Assembly (NCBI GenBank): GCA_025201705.1
Contig: MU616648.1
Span: 1-48,021 of the forward strand
From: Dissophora ornata
Lineage: Eukaryota > Mortierellomycota > Mortierellomycetes > Mortierellales > Mortierellaceae
Reading direction: 5' to 3'
Length of the DNA stretch: 48,021 nt
A program made the translations under genes and the position numbers. Every line of letters begins with the position of its first letter. The first letter of the stretch is position 1. Below, in pieces: positions 33,397 through 44,530 of the stretch. Under the pieces are notes generated by a model that was not told the DNA's origin, ran no database searches, and was given only the letters and a program-made list of their open reading frames with translations.

Positions 33397-35094
33397 TTAA
33401 ACCCTGTTACTTGTGGCAGCACTCCAGGCAGCGTTCTGCACAGCCTGGCTGCGGACAGCAGAGGATGTGACCTGTGCCTTTGCCTGGTCAAAGGTGTGTC
33501 CCTGCTGATTGTAGTGCTGGTGAACTTGGCTATGAACGCAACGAGAGATGTCAGACTGGTGCCACACTCCTCTGTTTTGATTTAACGCAGAGGGCAAAGG
33601 GCATAGGAACAAGCTGTATCGACCACTGTTATCCTTACCGGTAAAAGAACAGGCAGCCAAACCCTTGGACGAACCAAAGCGCAGTTGAGAATACACAGAG
33701 AATTCCTGCAAAAATGTGGTGCCCGTTGAAAACCTGGATCATGTTGATAAGGCCTGCAGATCCACTATATGAGAGAAATGATGGAAACGAATATCGTATC
33801 AGCAAACTATCTTTTTTTTTTTCCTCCAGCCATCAAGTGCTGGCTCATCCCTTATACTGCATGTGTCCACGATCCTTGCACATGCTGCTCTACTGTGCTG
33901 TGCTGTGCTGCGTGATATATCTTGATTATCAAAGCAGGCTGATCTTCTCTTCCTGCTAAAGATCTCCATGTCGCAATCGCAAATACGCGCACCAAACTGT
34001 ACGCCCCAGCATCATAGTTAAATCCTGATCACTGTATACATACGTCGAAGGGAACCCGAGAGCCATATAGAACGAGAAGAGGATGTGGAAGCCATTGAAG
34101 ATGAAGTAGAAGTCTAACATGAGGAAGAAAAGAGCAGATCGCCAGATCGGGGTGAGTAATATGTACAGGACCGTAACGACAATCGTGCACAAAGACAAAA
34201 AATGAAAAACGCGCTGTAATTAATGCGGAAAGAGAGACAGAAAAAAGGGGAGAGATCCTTGCCCTTGGCAACGGAAGCGATGACGACAGATAAAGAATAG
34301 GGCGTCCTTCAAGAATCTTACAATAGTACATCGACATCTCCTTCATGAAGGCATTGTAGACAGGTCGATACCACAACAAAAACGATGCAGCAGTGATCGT
34401 AAAGCAGTAACCGAGCGATACTCCCATGTCAGCAGCACCGTTTGGAATACCAGCAAAGAGCATCAACATGCAGGCCAGGAAGTTGAGGCCCAGGGTTCCC
34501 AGAAGCGCAAGCCATATGTTGTAGAGGAACTTGACTATCGACTGATGTGCTTTTGGAATCTCGGCTGGGATAGACCTGTATCATAGCAATATAAAAGAGA
34601 GAAAGTGGTGTAGGCTCTTGTTAGATTAATGACGATGGCTCGAAGTACAACAACAATAACAACAACGGCCATGACAAGCCATATTCTAGTAAAGACCAGA
34701 ACAAAGACAAAAGAAACGCCGATTGTGTCAATGACGCTTACATGTAGATAAGTGGGTAGAATTTGGGAAAGTTGTTCTTGCCCTGGGTGCGGACACGGTC
34801 AGCCTCTGCCTGGGCAGCCTGGATCTCCCGTTCCCGTGCAGCGAGTTCCTCCTCTCGGCGGCGGAGTTCTGCAGCCTTGGCAGCGAGCTTTGGGTCGTCC
34901 GCGGGATTGGCGGGGACAGAGGTCTGGTAGACAGAGGACTGGCTATCTCCATACTGGGTATAGGAGGTGTATTCCTGACCGACCTCCGCCTTTCCTGTGT
35001 GCTCTGTCAAGGGCACATCGGCCTGGATCTGGTTCGCGTCCTCGAAGGGATTAGCGTTGTAGTCGGCGTGCTCAAAAGGATTCTGTGAAGACAT
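33397..35094 (-). CDS. Secretory carrier-associated membrane protein (SCAMP)
   Basis: Five minus-strand exons (35094-34742, 34575-34322, 34113-34044, 33764-33639, 33529-33397) encode 311 residues. SCAMPs are four-span membrane proteins of the post-Golgi recycling and endocytic system. The N-terminus carries two NPF motifs (SQNPFEHADYNANPFED) that bind EH-domain proteins. A coiled coil follows (KAAELRRREEELAAREREIQ), then the amphipathic FPKFYPLIYMSIPAEIP entry. Four hydrophobic segments are spread over exons 2 to 4, including the conserved WYRPVYNAF between helices 2 and 3 and GSAGLINMIQVF before helix 4. The acceptor at 34114 is chosen because it alone keeps phase and gives YYYFYFIFNGFH; the CAG at 34214 shifts the frame. 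The cytosolic C-terminus is short and Gln/Ala-rich, as usual. Confidence 0.93.
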
Positions 35095-36377
35095 TTTTCC
35101 GGCGCTGTGATGGGATGTGCTGTTGGTAGTTGTGCGTCGGTTGCGTGTACGTAAGTCGAGGTTGGAACTTGGGCAGCGGTGCGATATGGGATAATACAGG
35201 CGGCGATGGCGATTGGCGAATACAGCACGGAGATGGAGCTGATGAGGGTTCAAGGGTGAGTGATGCAAGAGACGAGGGTTGGGATGAGAAGGAATGGAAT
35301 CACACGCGCAGGGAGGACACAAAATAACGGACCGCACTGAAGATAAAAATATAAAAAACAAAAAAACGATGCGGTCAGTTGTCGGTGTTGTGGGTGTGGG
35401 TGCGTCGTTGTGTAGGGTCACTCAGGGCTGTTTGTGTTCTGTGCTGTTTGTGTTGGGCTGCACACACCGCCTATCCCCAATGGAGCAGCGCACGTACACG
35501 CCGTACGTGTGGACCCGTGCTTCGCCACACCTCGCCGACGCGCGTGGCTGCAACAGCACTCTGCACCTGTGCGCACGCAGCAATCAGTCCGCAGGGGCTA
35601 CCGAGAGACAGAGACAACAGAAGCACCACTGTGCCTTTTATTTCATCCACGGATCCTCTCCCTCCACGCATGCTTCATCCACAGTATACCGCTCCAGCAA
35701 AATCCATTCCACTGCGCCCCTCGGGACCCAGGCGCCACTCGTAAAAATAAAAAAGTGATTTCTATCCATGCTCGGTTCCTTTTCGTGCTGCCCGTGCTTC
35801 CTGAGTAATTTACGTTCTCGTTTCATCTGGATTCGTCGCGTAGAATCCAGGACGACTCCATGTTGTAGAATCCCAATCCATTGCGCCGCCTGTCGTCTGC
35901 GTAGTATCTATCGCTTGACACAACTACCACTCCCCTTCCCTCCTTTTCTTTCTCTCTCTCTCTCCCTTTCTCTCTCTCTCTCCCTTTCTCTCTCGCTCTA
36001 GCCTTCTCTCTCTCTCTCTCTCTCACTAACGCTCATTTACACTGTGTCTTTGCAGTCGTGGAGCAACTCCTACCCATCTCTTCTTCCTCTTGCAGCTCGC
36101 CTCCTACAGACGCATCCACACTTGTTTGTTAGCCAATTTCGCACTGCACGCAACATCCGTCGATCCGTGGCGCAACTACACGTTACCCTTCAACCCACAA
36201 AAGTCAACGCCAACTATCATTTCATCTACCACCCCAAGGGCTATCGCATATTTGCAAGCTTCACGATCCTCTTCCTCGTTTTATTCTTCCATCTTCTTCC
36301 ACTTTCATACTACCTTGTACGTACACCTTATCCAAACTCCTGACCACTACCCACCATACCACTCGTGAGTTACACTC
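35095..36377. promoter_or_regulatory. Divergent upstream region of SCAMP and WSC-sensor genes
   Basis: Almost 1.3 kb between divergent starts. It contains a CT microsatellite (entered separately) and a TCTTTGCAG at about 36047-36055 that could end a 5' untranslated intron of the WSC gene. No protein-coding frame here is convincing. Confidence 0.5.
35948..36024. repeat. (CT)n-rich pyrimidine tract
   Basis: Interrupted CT/TTTC repeats cover most of this stretch. It lies about 350-430 bases upstream of the WSC gene start and probably belongs to its promoter or leader. Confidence 0.9.
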
Positions 36378-37939
36378 ATGAGGAAACTTTTACTCCCCTT
36401 TGTCGTGCTGTCAGTATCATGGACAGGACACCTTGTCCAGGGCCAGATTGCTATCGGCTGCTTTCAGAGCCAGCCTGACAGCAACATTGGATCCGACTCC
36501 AAATCCTTTCAGGACATCTTCATGTCCCAGGGGGCTTGCACCAACTTTTGTAAAAGCAACGGCTCAGCCTATGCACTAACGTCAGACGGATCAATCTGTC
36601 GCTGCTCCAACAGTCCGCCTCTCGACTCCAACAAAGTCGACGACTCCAAATGTGATAAACCATGCGTCGGTTACCCCTTCGAGATGTGCGGAGGTTCCTC
36701 TAGCCAAGGACTTGCCAATGTTCTCTTGATTGGTAGTACCGCCAATATCCCCACAGCAAACAACAACAGTGGTAGTAGTAGTACTAGCACGAGCACCTCG
36801 TCTACTGCCAGCCCTAGCCCTGAATCAAGCGCGAACGACGCCAAATCAAAAAGCAGCTCGGACATTGTCAATGGAGGAAAAGCCTTGAATTCCAACAGTC
36901 CGGGTATGTTACCACCTCCAGGACCAACTGCTACCAGCGTTCCTGAGATCAGGGAGAAGACGAAGTGGAGGGAGAAGGAGAATGGTCAAAATGCTACTTC
37001 GAGTAATCCAATTGTTGAAGGTAGTCATGACATGAACCGGCAGCAATACGAGATCCACAGCTCCATTCATCTTTTTTGCAAGGACGGCAGGTGTCATCGA
37101 ATCACCAAGCAAGAATACATTATTTATAAATCATGGAATTTCTGGAGCACTGAAGACCTGGACATAGTTGAAGGAAACGGAAACGGGCAGCCTTCCTCTC
37201 ATTAACCTGAACTCGTTTCAACATTTTTGCCTCTGTAGATGTTCCGAATACAAATTCTGGAGGCACTAAGGCGGGAGCGGTTGCAGCCAGTATTATGGCC
37301 GTTTTTGGATTCAGTATCCTTTTTGTTGTGGCCCTCTTGTTCAATAAACGGCGCCGACAGCGTCTCGCACGGGCAGCTTGGACAGAAAATATGCTCCTTC
37401 CTTCGTCATTAATCCATACATCCAACGACGACGAACTCGAAGGACAGGACTATACCCGGGCCACACCCATCTATCATAACGGTAATGCTAGCCAACAAGG
37501 CCCAATACCTCCTAGTGCTGGGATGCACTTCCCACCACCACCCGTTCTTCATCCTCGACAGAGCGGTGCCCTACATATGCACCAACCAAGCTACCCACCA
37601 CCAATGATGACATCTCATTACAACAACATGCGGTCATCTTATCAGCCATTCCCTATACCACCAATGCTCGCGCAGCAGCATCAGTATGAGCACTCTAATA
37701 TTAACCACAAGGAGCCGCTGTCATCCTCGCCACCACCGTTCACTCGCGCTCCACATTCATTGCAGCAACATCCACCTATGGATGAGGAAGAAGAACGACA
37801 CGAGAGGACCCTATCGCATCCTTCTGTAAGATCTATTCGTCACGACCGCCGAGAAACCGCCCAAAGGGGCTCGGTTGATTCTTGCGCGAGTGGTTTAAGA
37901 GACGATGGCTACTATGGACCTGATTTGCAGGGTAGATGA
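36378..37939 (+). CDS. WSC-domain cell-surface sensor protein
   Basis: Exons 36378-36903 and 37239-37939 encode 408 residues in the layout of fungal cell-wall stress sensors. A signal peptide (MRKLLLPFVVLSVSWTG) precedes one WSC domain (about 26-115) with the eight expected cysteines, including GCFQ, CKSNG, CRCSN and PCVGYPFEMCGG. A Ser/Thr-rich stalk (about 120-175), likely O-mannosylated, leads to one membrane helix (about 188-209) followed by the basic stop-transfer NKRRRQRL. The cytoplasmic tail is Pro/His/Gln-rich. By analogy with yeast Wsc1-3 it may report wall stress to Rho1/PKC signalling, but the tail sequence is not conserved enough to prove that. The single intron is unusually long (335 bases) and open in the exon 1 frame to a stop at 37205. 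An AATAAA follows the stop. Confidence 0.88.
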
Positions 37940-37970
37940 TAACTTCAGTCGCCCAAGCGTCTAGCACGAT

Positions 37971-37976
37971 AATAAA
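37971..37976 (+). terminator. Poly(A) signal AATAAA of the WSC gene
   Basis: A canonical hexamer 32 bases after the stop codon. Confidence 0.5.
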
Positions 37977-39198
37977 CCTGCTGCCACGCCCAAATAACGT
38001 ATTGTGAAGGGGTCATTCAATCCTTCCTATGAGCATCAACTGTTTGTGAAAAGGTCTTTGGGGTGTGAGAAAAAAGGGCTAAAGTCTACGGCGAATGCCC
38101 AATGCCAAAATGAAAACGATGGTGGTACAAAGCTCAGCGCATTGAGCAATTGCCAATGCCTCTCGCACACAAGTGCATGCATGAGGAATGTTCCTATGAG
38201 GTTATGTTTGCGAGTTGCCACTAAACTACAACAAAGCGGCAAGTCCCATTTGAGTAAGAGTAATGGCTCTCGATGACTCCATTCTGGGATGACTTTGATA
38301 TCTTCTGTGAAAACGACCTGGTATTTCTAAAGCTACCTGGCCGTTCTGAGGTTTGGCATACTCAGTGGTGTGAATAATCAGTTTTGAATGGCTACCTGAT
38401 TGACCATCGGGACGCGAAGGACTTTGCGTTTTGTAGGGTGAATCGCTGGCAAGAAAGCATAGGTCACTCTACAAAGCGCAGAGGTACACTAAACAGAGGG
38501 ATGAGGACCCGAGAGATCACACATAGACCAATAAGGACAAAGATAGAATGACATGAATGAGAAAATACCAACAGTCCCAGAGCCAGTACCTGAAGAGCCT
38601 TTGTTTACGGGTTCAGAGGCAAAAATGAGAGGGGCCTGAAAGCACCTGAAGAGTACAAATACCCTAGCACCGTATCCTGTGAGATCACGAGAAAAATGCG
38701 ATCGAACGCGCAAGCATAAGAAAAGGGCTCTCATTTGGTCCTCCAGACCCTGTGCCCTAGAAACCAAAACCATGACCAAAGAACAATGGCGGCATGATGT
38801 CAGCATATTGATTTACAGACAAATGTGCGGAAAATTGTCTGGCTTGAAGAACACTGCTCACATCCAGTGTGCCATTTACCTCCGTAACCTCCCCCCTCTA
38901 ATATACTCCATCTCTGTAGATCCTGCCGTTTATCACTTGACGGGAGGATTTCTAGCCAATTGGCGAGGCTCAGCATCAACACTCGAACTATTCAAAGGTC
39001 AAACGTTGTGCTCCCCGAAATCTCCTATTCCACTAGTGCATATCGGTGTAAATCAATCACCTAGGACCGATCGATCATCTCAAACGCCTCCTTTTCTACC
39101 AATGAAATCGATTTACCAAGGATTCCACTCATGTTCTCCTGCCTCAGGGACCAAGGCTTGCTTAAACAGGAGATTACCCACCCAACTCTTGGACTTAT
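37977..39198. other. Intergenic region between WSC and sphingomyelinase-like gene 1
   Basis: About 1.2 kb. Open stretches occur on both strands around 38490-38990, but none has a family feature, a signal peptide or good splice context. I see no gene. Confidence 0.45.
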
Positions 39199-39206
39199 TA
39201 TAAATA
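39199..39206 (+). promoter_or_regulatory. TATA box of sphingomyelinase-like gene 1
   Basis: TATAAATA lies 209 bases upstream of the ATG at 39415 and is followed by a CT-rich leader. The paralogue has TATATAAA 162 bases before its ATG, which supports both. Confidence 0.55.
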
Positions 39207-39414
39207 CAGGGCCATGCGGATGCTCACCCTCCTTTCCTTGTCGTTGAACTCTTGACAGAACTCCAAATCGTCCAACCGCCTTCTTTCCCTTCACTGCTTG
39301 ACGCACTGGTTACCTTCCTGTCCTTCATCTTCTTTCTCTGTCCTACCTACACACAAACTCTCTTTATTTATCCCGCTTTACGTCTCCCCCTCTTCCATTC
39401 CTGACTCTCCAATC

Positions 39415-41715
39415 ATGAGAATCAACGTGCCCTCGGTCATTCTTTCGTTGGTCGCTGCAAGCACTGTCATTGCTGCGCCAACACCTATCAAACTTGAAAA
39501 GCGCAACTGGGTTGTTGACAAACTCAAGCCTCTGTTCACAAAGGCTTTCCAGACCCTTGAATGCGGTGCTTGCGTGGCAGCCATTGCAGGGGCTAAGGAT
39601 GTTGCGTGGATCAACGAGAACTGGGTCTTGAGCGCTGGCAAGGACCTTTGCCCAACCATCACCAAAATGCCCGCGGATTTTGTAAGCGTGGAGGAGTTTT
39701 GATTTTGATTTTGAGTTTTTGATTTTTTTTTTTTTTGAAAAAAAAACCCGACAAAACAATCCAACTCATTATTGGCATGCTGCTCTTCAAATGTTTGTTT
39801 GTGAAACGAGTAGTGCAATGGAATGGTCGATCTTTATGGTCAAATTCTTTTGGATGTCATCCTGAAGGCCGATATAACTGGTGGCGATGGTAAACTTCTC
39901 TGCCACTCCCTCGGTGGCATCTGTCCCGCGCCTGCCATCACCTCCGGTACCCTCACCTTCCCTAAGCCAAGGCCTGCCAACCCTGTTGTCCCAACCCCCA
40001 GTGGACAACTCGTCGATGTCCTCCATATGTCCGAGTAAGAATATATCTTGTCGAAAATACCTTCGCCTTCTAATCTCGTTGCTGTTTGTTTGTTTTTATT
40101 GCTCTTCGACACATGTGTTGACGGTCTGTTTTATTTTCGCATATGACGTGATAGCTGGCATGTAGATGAACAGTTCACAGCTGGCTCTGAGGCCGCATGC
40201 GACAGGCCCACCTGCTGCCGCAACTACGCTGATTCCCCCGCCACTCCAAACCGCACTGCTGCCTCCTGGGGTGACTACAACTGTGACACCCCTGTCAAGT
40301 TGACACAAGATCTATTGAGCTATATTCCCAAGGTTGCAAACGTCAGCTTTGCTATCATGACGGGGGATATCCCGCCCCATGATGTGTGGCTTGAGAACAA
40401 TAAAACCGTCGGTCCGATTGAGGAGCATGCTTACGACGAGATGGCAGCTGCTCTGCCTGCCAATAAGGTGTATCCTACGGTTGGAAACCATGAATCTGGA
40501 CCTGCAAGGTAAGAAATAAAACTGTGCACTACAACTTGTTTTAATTGCTCTCAATAATGCGAGCCCTCTTTTTCTCCCTCCAAATTCATTCGGCGGAATA
40601 TGCATCTTTGGGAGATTCTCATGAACAGCTATTATTGTTGACATGTATTCTAATTATTACATTGAACTGTCTATTTCAGTTTGTTTCCTACTCCTTCCTC
40701 GGGGGGAGATGAGTCCTGGCTGTACGCAGGTCTGGCTGACGACTGGTCCAGGTGGTTACCCTCAGATGCCGTCGCATCCGTCAAGAACTACGGTGCCTAC
40801 ACTGTCAGCCCCACCCCAGGTTTCCGTATCATATCCCTCAACACCAACTTCTGCTACTCTGTCAATTTTTACCTATATGCCAACACAAAGGACTACGACC
40901 CCTTTGGCGAAATCAACTGGTTGATTACGCAACTTCAAGCTGCTGAAGACGCCGGTGAGCGTGTGTGGATTATTGGTCACGTCGGACCATCTATGCCTGA
41001 CTGTCTCGAGAACTGGTCCGCGCTTTACTACCAAGTTATCCAGCGCTACTCTCCTCATGTCGTTGCGGAGCAGTTCTTTGGACACACTCATCGCGATGAG
41101 TTCGCACTTTACTATGGCCCTGGTGCTAAGAGCAGCCAGAATGCTATTGCTACAGCCTGGGTCGGTCCCTCTGTCACGCCCTACACTAATCTCAACCCCG
41201 GCTTCCGTGTTTATAAAGTGGATACCAAGAGCTGGAATATCTTTGATTCACAAACCTATGTCGCCGACCTCAACGAAGCCGCCTCCTGGGATGCATCCAA
41301 CTCCTCGCCCAACTGGCATTTGGAGTACTCTGCTCGCCAAGCCTATGGCGCCTATGTCCCTATTGCAGACAATGCACCTCTCAGTGCATCATGGTGGCAC
41401 CAGGTGACTACTGTCTTCGAGTCGAATGACGCGGCCTTCCAGAAATTTTGGACTTACCGCGGTAAATCTGCAGGCTTGCAGGGGGATTGTGCTGCTGGCA
41501 GCACTTGCCCTGCGCAGACGATCTGTAACTTGCGCGCAGGCAAGAGTTCAGATGCTTGTTCGAATCCAAAGTTGACCACCCATAAGCGTGAAATGGCGGA
41601 AGCCGAAGCAGCTGAGGTAGATGCGAGGGATCCCTCGGGACTACATAGTCTTTATAGACGCGCGGAGACGAAGTCATGGGATCAGAAACTTTGTGGATTA
41701 CCCTTCGGGTTCTAG
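39415..41715 (+). CDS. Secreted acid-sphingomyelinase-like phosphodiesterase, paralogue 1
   Basis: Exons 39415-39681, 39814-40034, 40155-40508 and 40680-41715 encode 625 residues, about the size of human SMPD1. Such enzymes hydrolyse sphingomyelin or related phosphodiesters outside the cell or in the vacuole. A signal peptide (to about Ala 20-21) is followed by a Kex2-type KR at 29-30. A saposin-B domain (about 45-100) has paired cysteines (ECGACVAAI). The metallophosphatase domain shows the binuclear metal motifs: the splice-joined D-W-H at the start of exon 3, TGDIPPHDVW (232-241), GNHE (273-276), GHVGPS (380-385) and GHTHRDEF (415-422). Exon 4 also carries YTVSPTPGFRIISLNTNFCY, typical of ASM. 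The C-terminal tail has further dibasic sites and ends KLCGLPFGF. Substrate is inferred; fungal sphingolipids are mostly inositol-phosphate types. Confidence 0.93.
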
Positions 41716-44361
41716 ATATTTGGAGACGCGTTTCTAGCCGAGCATGTGATATTGTATTTAGTAAGAGCCGAGGAAGGTTCATTTTTCTGTTTTCTCTTTT
41801 TTTTGATGATACGAGATAGCGTTCAAAGGTGCACGAGAGTGTGCGCGCCATGGTTGCGGGTTTTATTATTTCCACATCCTGTGCACTGAATTCAACGAAT
41901 AAAATAATGACCAGTAGGCACAAATGGCCAAAAGAAAAAACAACCGGCTAAAAAAATGTGGGCACAAATACAAAGACTTCAGTGAGGTTTGCAATTTTTA
42001 TTTTGACGTTTTTTTTCGCATCCAGGCCGTTGACGCGGGGATATGCAAACGTGCGTACTTCAGGAGTACATGCATGACGATATAAACCAGAGAGAGGATG
42101 TGGAGAAGGAGCATTGGCCTTCGGCATCACCGGATTGGTCAAGAATCTACCCAATCAAATTGTTGATGGTTACGCGAAGGAGGATGAGGATGTGGGAAAA
42201 CCACTGTCCCTCAACTGCAATTAGTCTACTTTTTCACAAGACCTTGACCTTAACCTTGCCCCCTGAACCTGACTTTGGTGTTTGTGCCACCTTTCACTTC
42301 CGCCTTCAATCGGGCCAATCAAAAACCATTCCATCGTGGTGTTTGGATGTCGTGTTTATCCAGTCGCCGCGCGCCATGAGCTTCCTGCGAGCCTCGCCTC
42401 CTCGTAGACTGTCATTCACCTATCGTCTATTCTTCCGCAACCGTTAGTTGAACCGAATTTAGGTTTATGTCCATCCTCACGTTGATTTCCAGCTGTGTCA
42501 TACATTTTGGCATGGGAGGCGCAAAGATACAGAGAGTCATTTGGAGTTTCATAGAGCTCCAGAAGCATTATTGTGCTGTGTGACTTTTCTACTGACACGA
42601 GCTGAAGGAAAGGTTTATTTACAAACTTGGTCGAATGCGACATACTATTTGACGTATGGGGCACAGGTTTGAAAAGGGCCTGGCCCGGAAATTCTCTGCG
42701 GCCATCCCCATATTTTGCTATATTTGTGTATCACTATCTGCTGTCGGTCTTTAGAATAAAATAATAGTGAACTAGGCGTACAATACTTTACAGCTGGAAC
42801 CATGCACCTCTTTCTCGAACCTAGATTGGGCCTAGAGGCCACGGGTTTATGCACAGATAATTTTTATAGGGCCGGGAAGGAGCCTACGATTTGTCATTCG
42901 CGCCAGTGTAACATAGAACCGGAATTTATTAGACCGGTACTTCGCGTCCAATCCCAGGGTACTCCAGGATACACATGCCGCATGCGCCACCCTCAATTTG
43001 CCCGAACACGAGAGTGGGGGGAGTTCAGAGAGAATGGCGACGGAGTGAGAGAAAGGAATAATGGAGGGCGATGGACATTATGATAGTATGTCATCCGACA
43101 TACAAGGAGCCGCTCTCATTATTTATTTTAAAGGGCCCTGACTTTTTATTTTATTTTTTAAATGGCCAAAGCCTCCATAAGTTTATCCTTCAACTTTGGT
43201 CTGTTTCCCATGATCCCATGAGATAAAGAAAGGCATGGTATGGGAAACAACACACAAAAGGAGTCAGGGTCGCGTGCCCGAGAATTTATTACTGCGAGTT
43301 GCCTGTTTTTTTATTTTATTTTATTTTTTCTTTACATATGATGACCAGGATTTTAACCGCGTTTTCCGAAGTGAAATGTAGCGCGAAATGCATGGTCATC
43401 AATTGCCGTATTGATGCCTAGAAATGCATGTATTAAGTCTAGTACACATTTTGCAACAAACAACGAGCGATGGGAGGGTATTGTGAGTGTTGTACAAATC
43501 CGTGCAAAATTGCTCAGACTTATCGCAACAGTCAGGCTCTCACAAACATTTTTCGTGCTTATCGCACATGTTCTCAGCTCTCGATCGGCGCTCACTGGCT
43601 GGACAAGACTGTTCTTCAGGGACAGCCAAAGAAACGAGAGAGAGCTAACACGTCCTCACGGACATGGCGCTGGACTGGCTTGAACTGCGCTGAACAGCAG
43701 CGAACAACACTGCGTTTTTTTTCTTCCGTTTTCTGGGTCCGCACATGGAACTAAAATGAAATTGGTCTACGTCTCTCACTCGTGTTTCGTAGAAGGATTG
43801 CTGATCAAAACATTATTATCACTGCTTCCTTTCGCTGCTGACCATTAAATTCGCCACGCGTCTCGTCGCGAGGGCGTTGAGGCGCGACTTAAAATCGGCT
43901 ACTGCTGCTCCGACACTCCGTATAAGCCATATGTACGAACCACATCGTGCGAGGCCCTGTTTTAACCTTGTTTCTCTCAAATATAACAGAAAGGAATGTA
44001 ATGCATGATTACCCGTTTGTAAACAAATGGACATGTTGAATCTCGAAGGAAACGTGTGCGCGTTAGACATATTATGCGAAAAAGGCAATTGCCGTCCTTT
44101 CACATTCCTCTGAAAATTCTCACCATGACCAAGAGTAGTAAGGCTAATTCTAGTGGTCGTTACTTTTAAGTTGCTTAGTTTTATTGGACTACATTCATTC
44201 TTGATTGTCTTTCAATCCTCTAGTGCTGTTCTTTTTGTTTTATACTGTATACGTTTAAACCCTTTACAAAGAGCAGCCGCAACTGACGAAGCGCAAATAT
44301 TCTTCCTCACAAGAAGTACTTTTGGCTGAGAGCATTCCATCCTTCTACGGTGGAGCTTCCG
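41716..44361. other. Intergenic region between the two sphingomyelinase-like genes
   Basis: About 2.6 kb. An AATAAA at 41898 may end gene 1. AT-rich TTTTA-type patches lie at 43140-43160 and 43305-43330. No frame on either strand matches a known family, and I see no leftover of an intervening paralogue. Confidence 0.45.
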
Positions 44362-44369
44362 TATATAAA
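44362..44369 (+). promoter_or_regulatory. TATA box of sphingomyelinase-like gene 2
   Basis: TATATAAA lies 162 bases upstream of the ATG at 44531, with a CT/CCA-rich leader between them. Confidence 0.55.
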
Positions 44370-44530
44370 CCCTTGCATTCCCACTGTCAGTTTGTCTCTT
44401 TGTCCTCGACCTTAAGACTTCTTCGCACCCTCTACACCCCACTTCCTCAACGGATCATCCCGCTTTGTCTCAAGACATCGGTTAACGTTCTTTACCACTC
44501 CCTCACTCACCCATTCACCCAGTTTTCAAA

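Noticed and set aside
38489..38806. Minus-strand open stretch with a hydrophobic segment
   Set aside because: No signal, splice or family evidence; overlaps equally open plus-strand frames.
41553..41572. GTTCGAATCC, resembling a tRNA B box
   Set aside because: It lies inside the coding exon of sphingomyelinase-like gene 1 and has no A box at the right distance.
42043..42447. Plus-strand open frame between the two sphingomyelinase-like genes
   Set aside because: Composition and sequence give no family match, and no promoter or splice context supports it.
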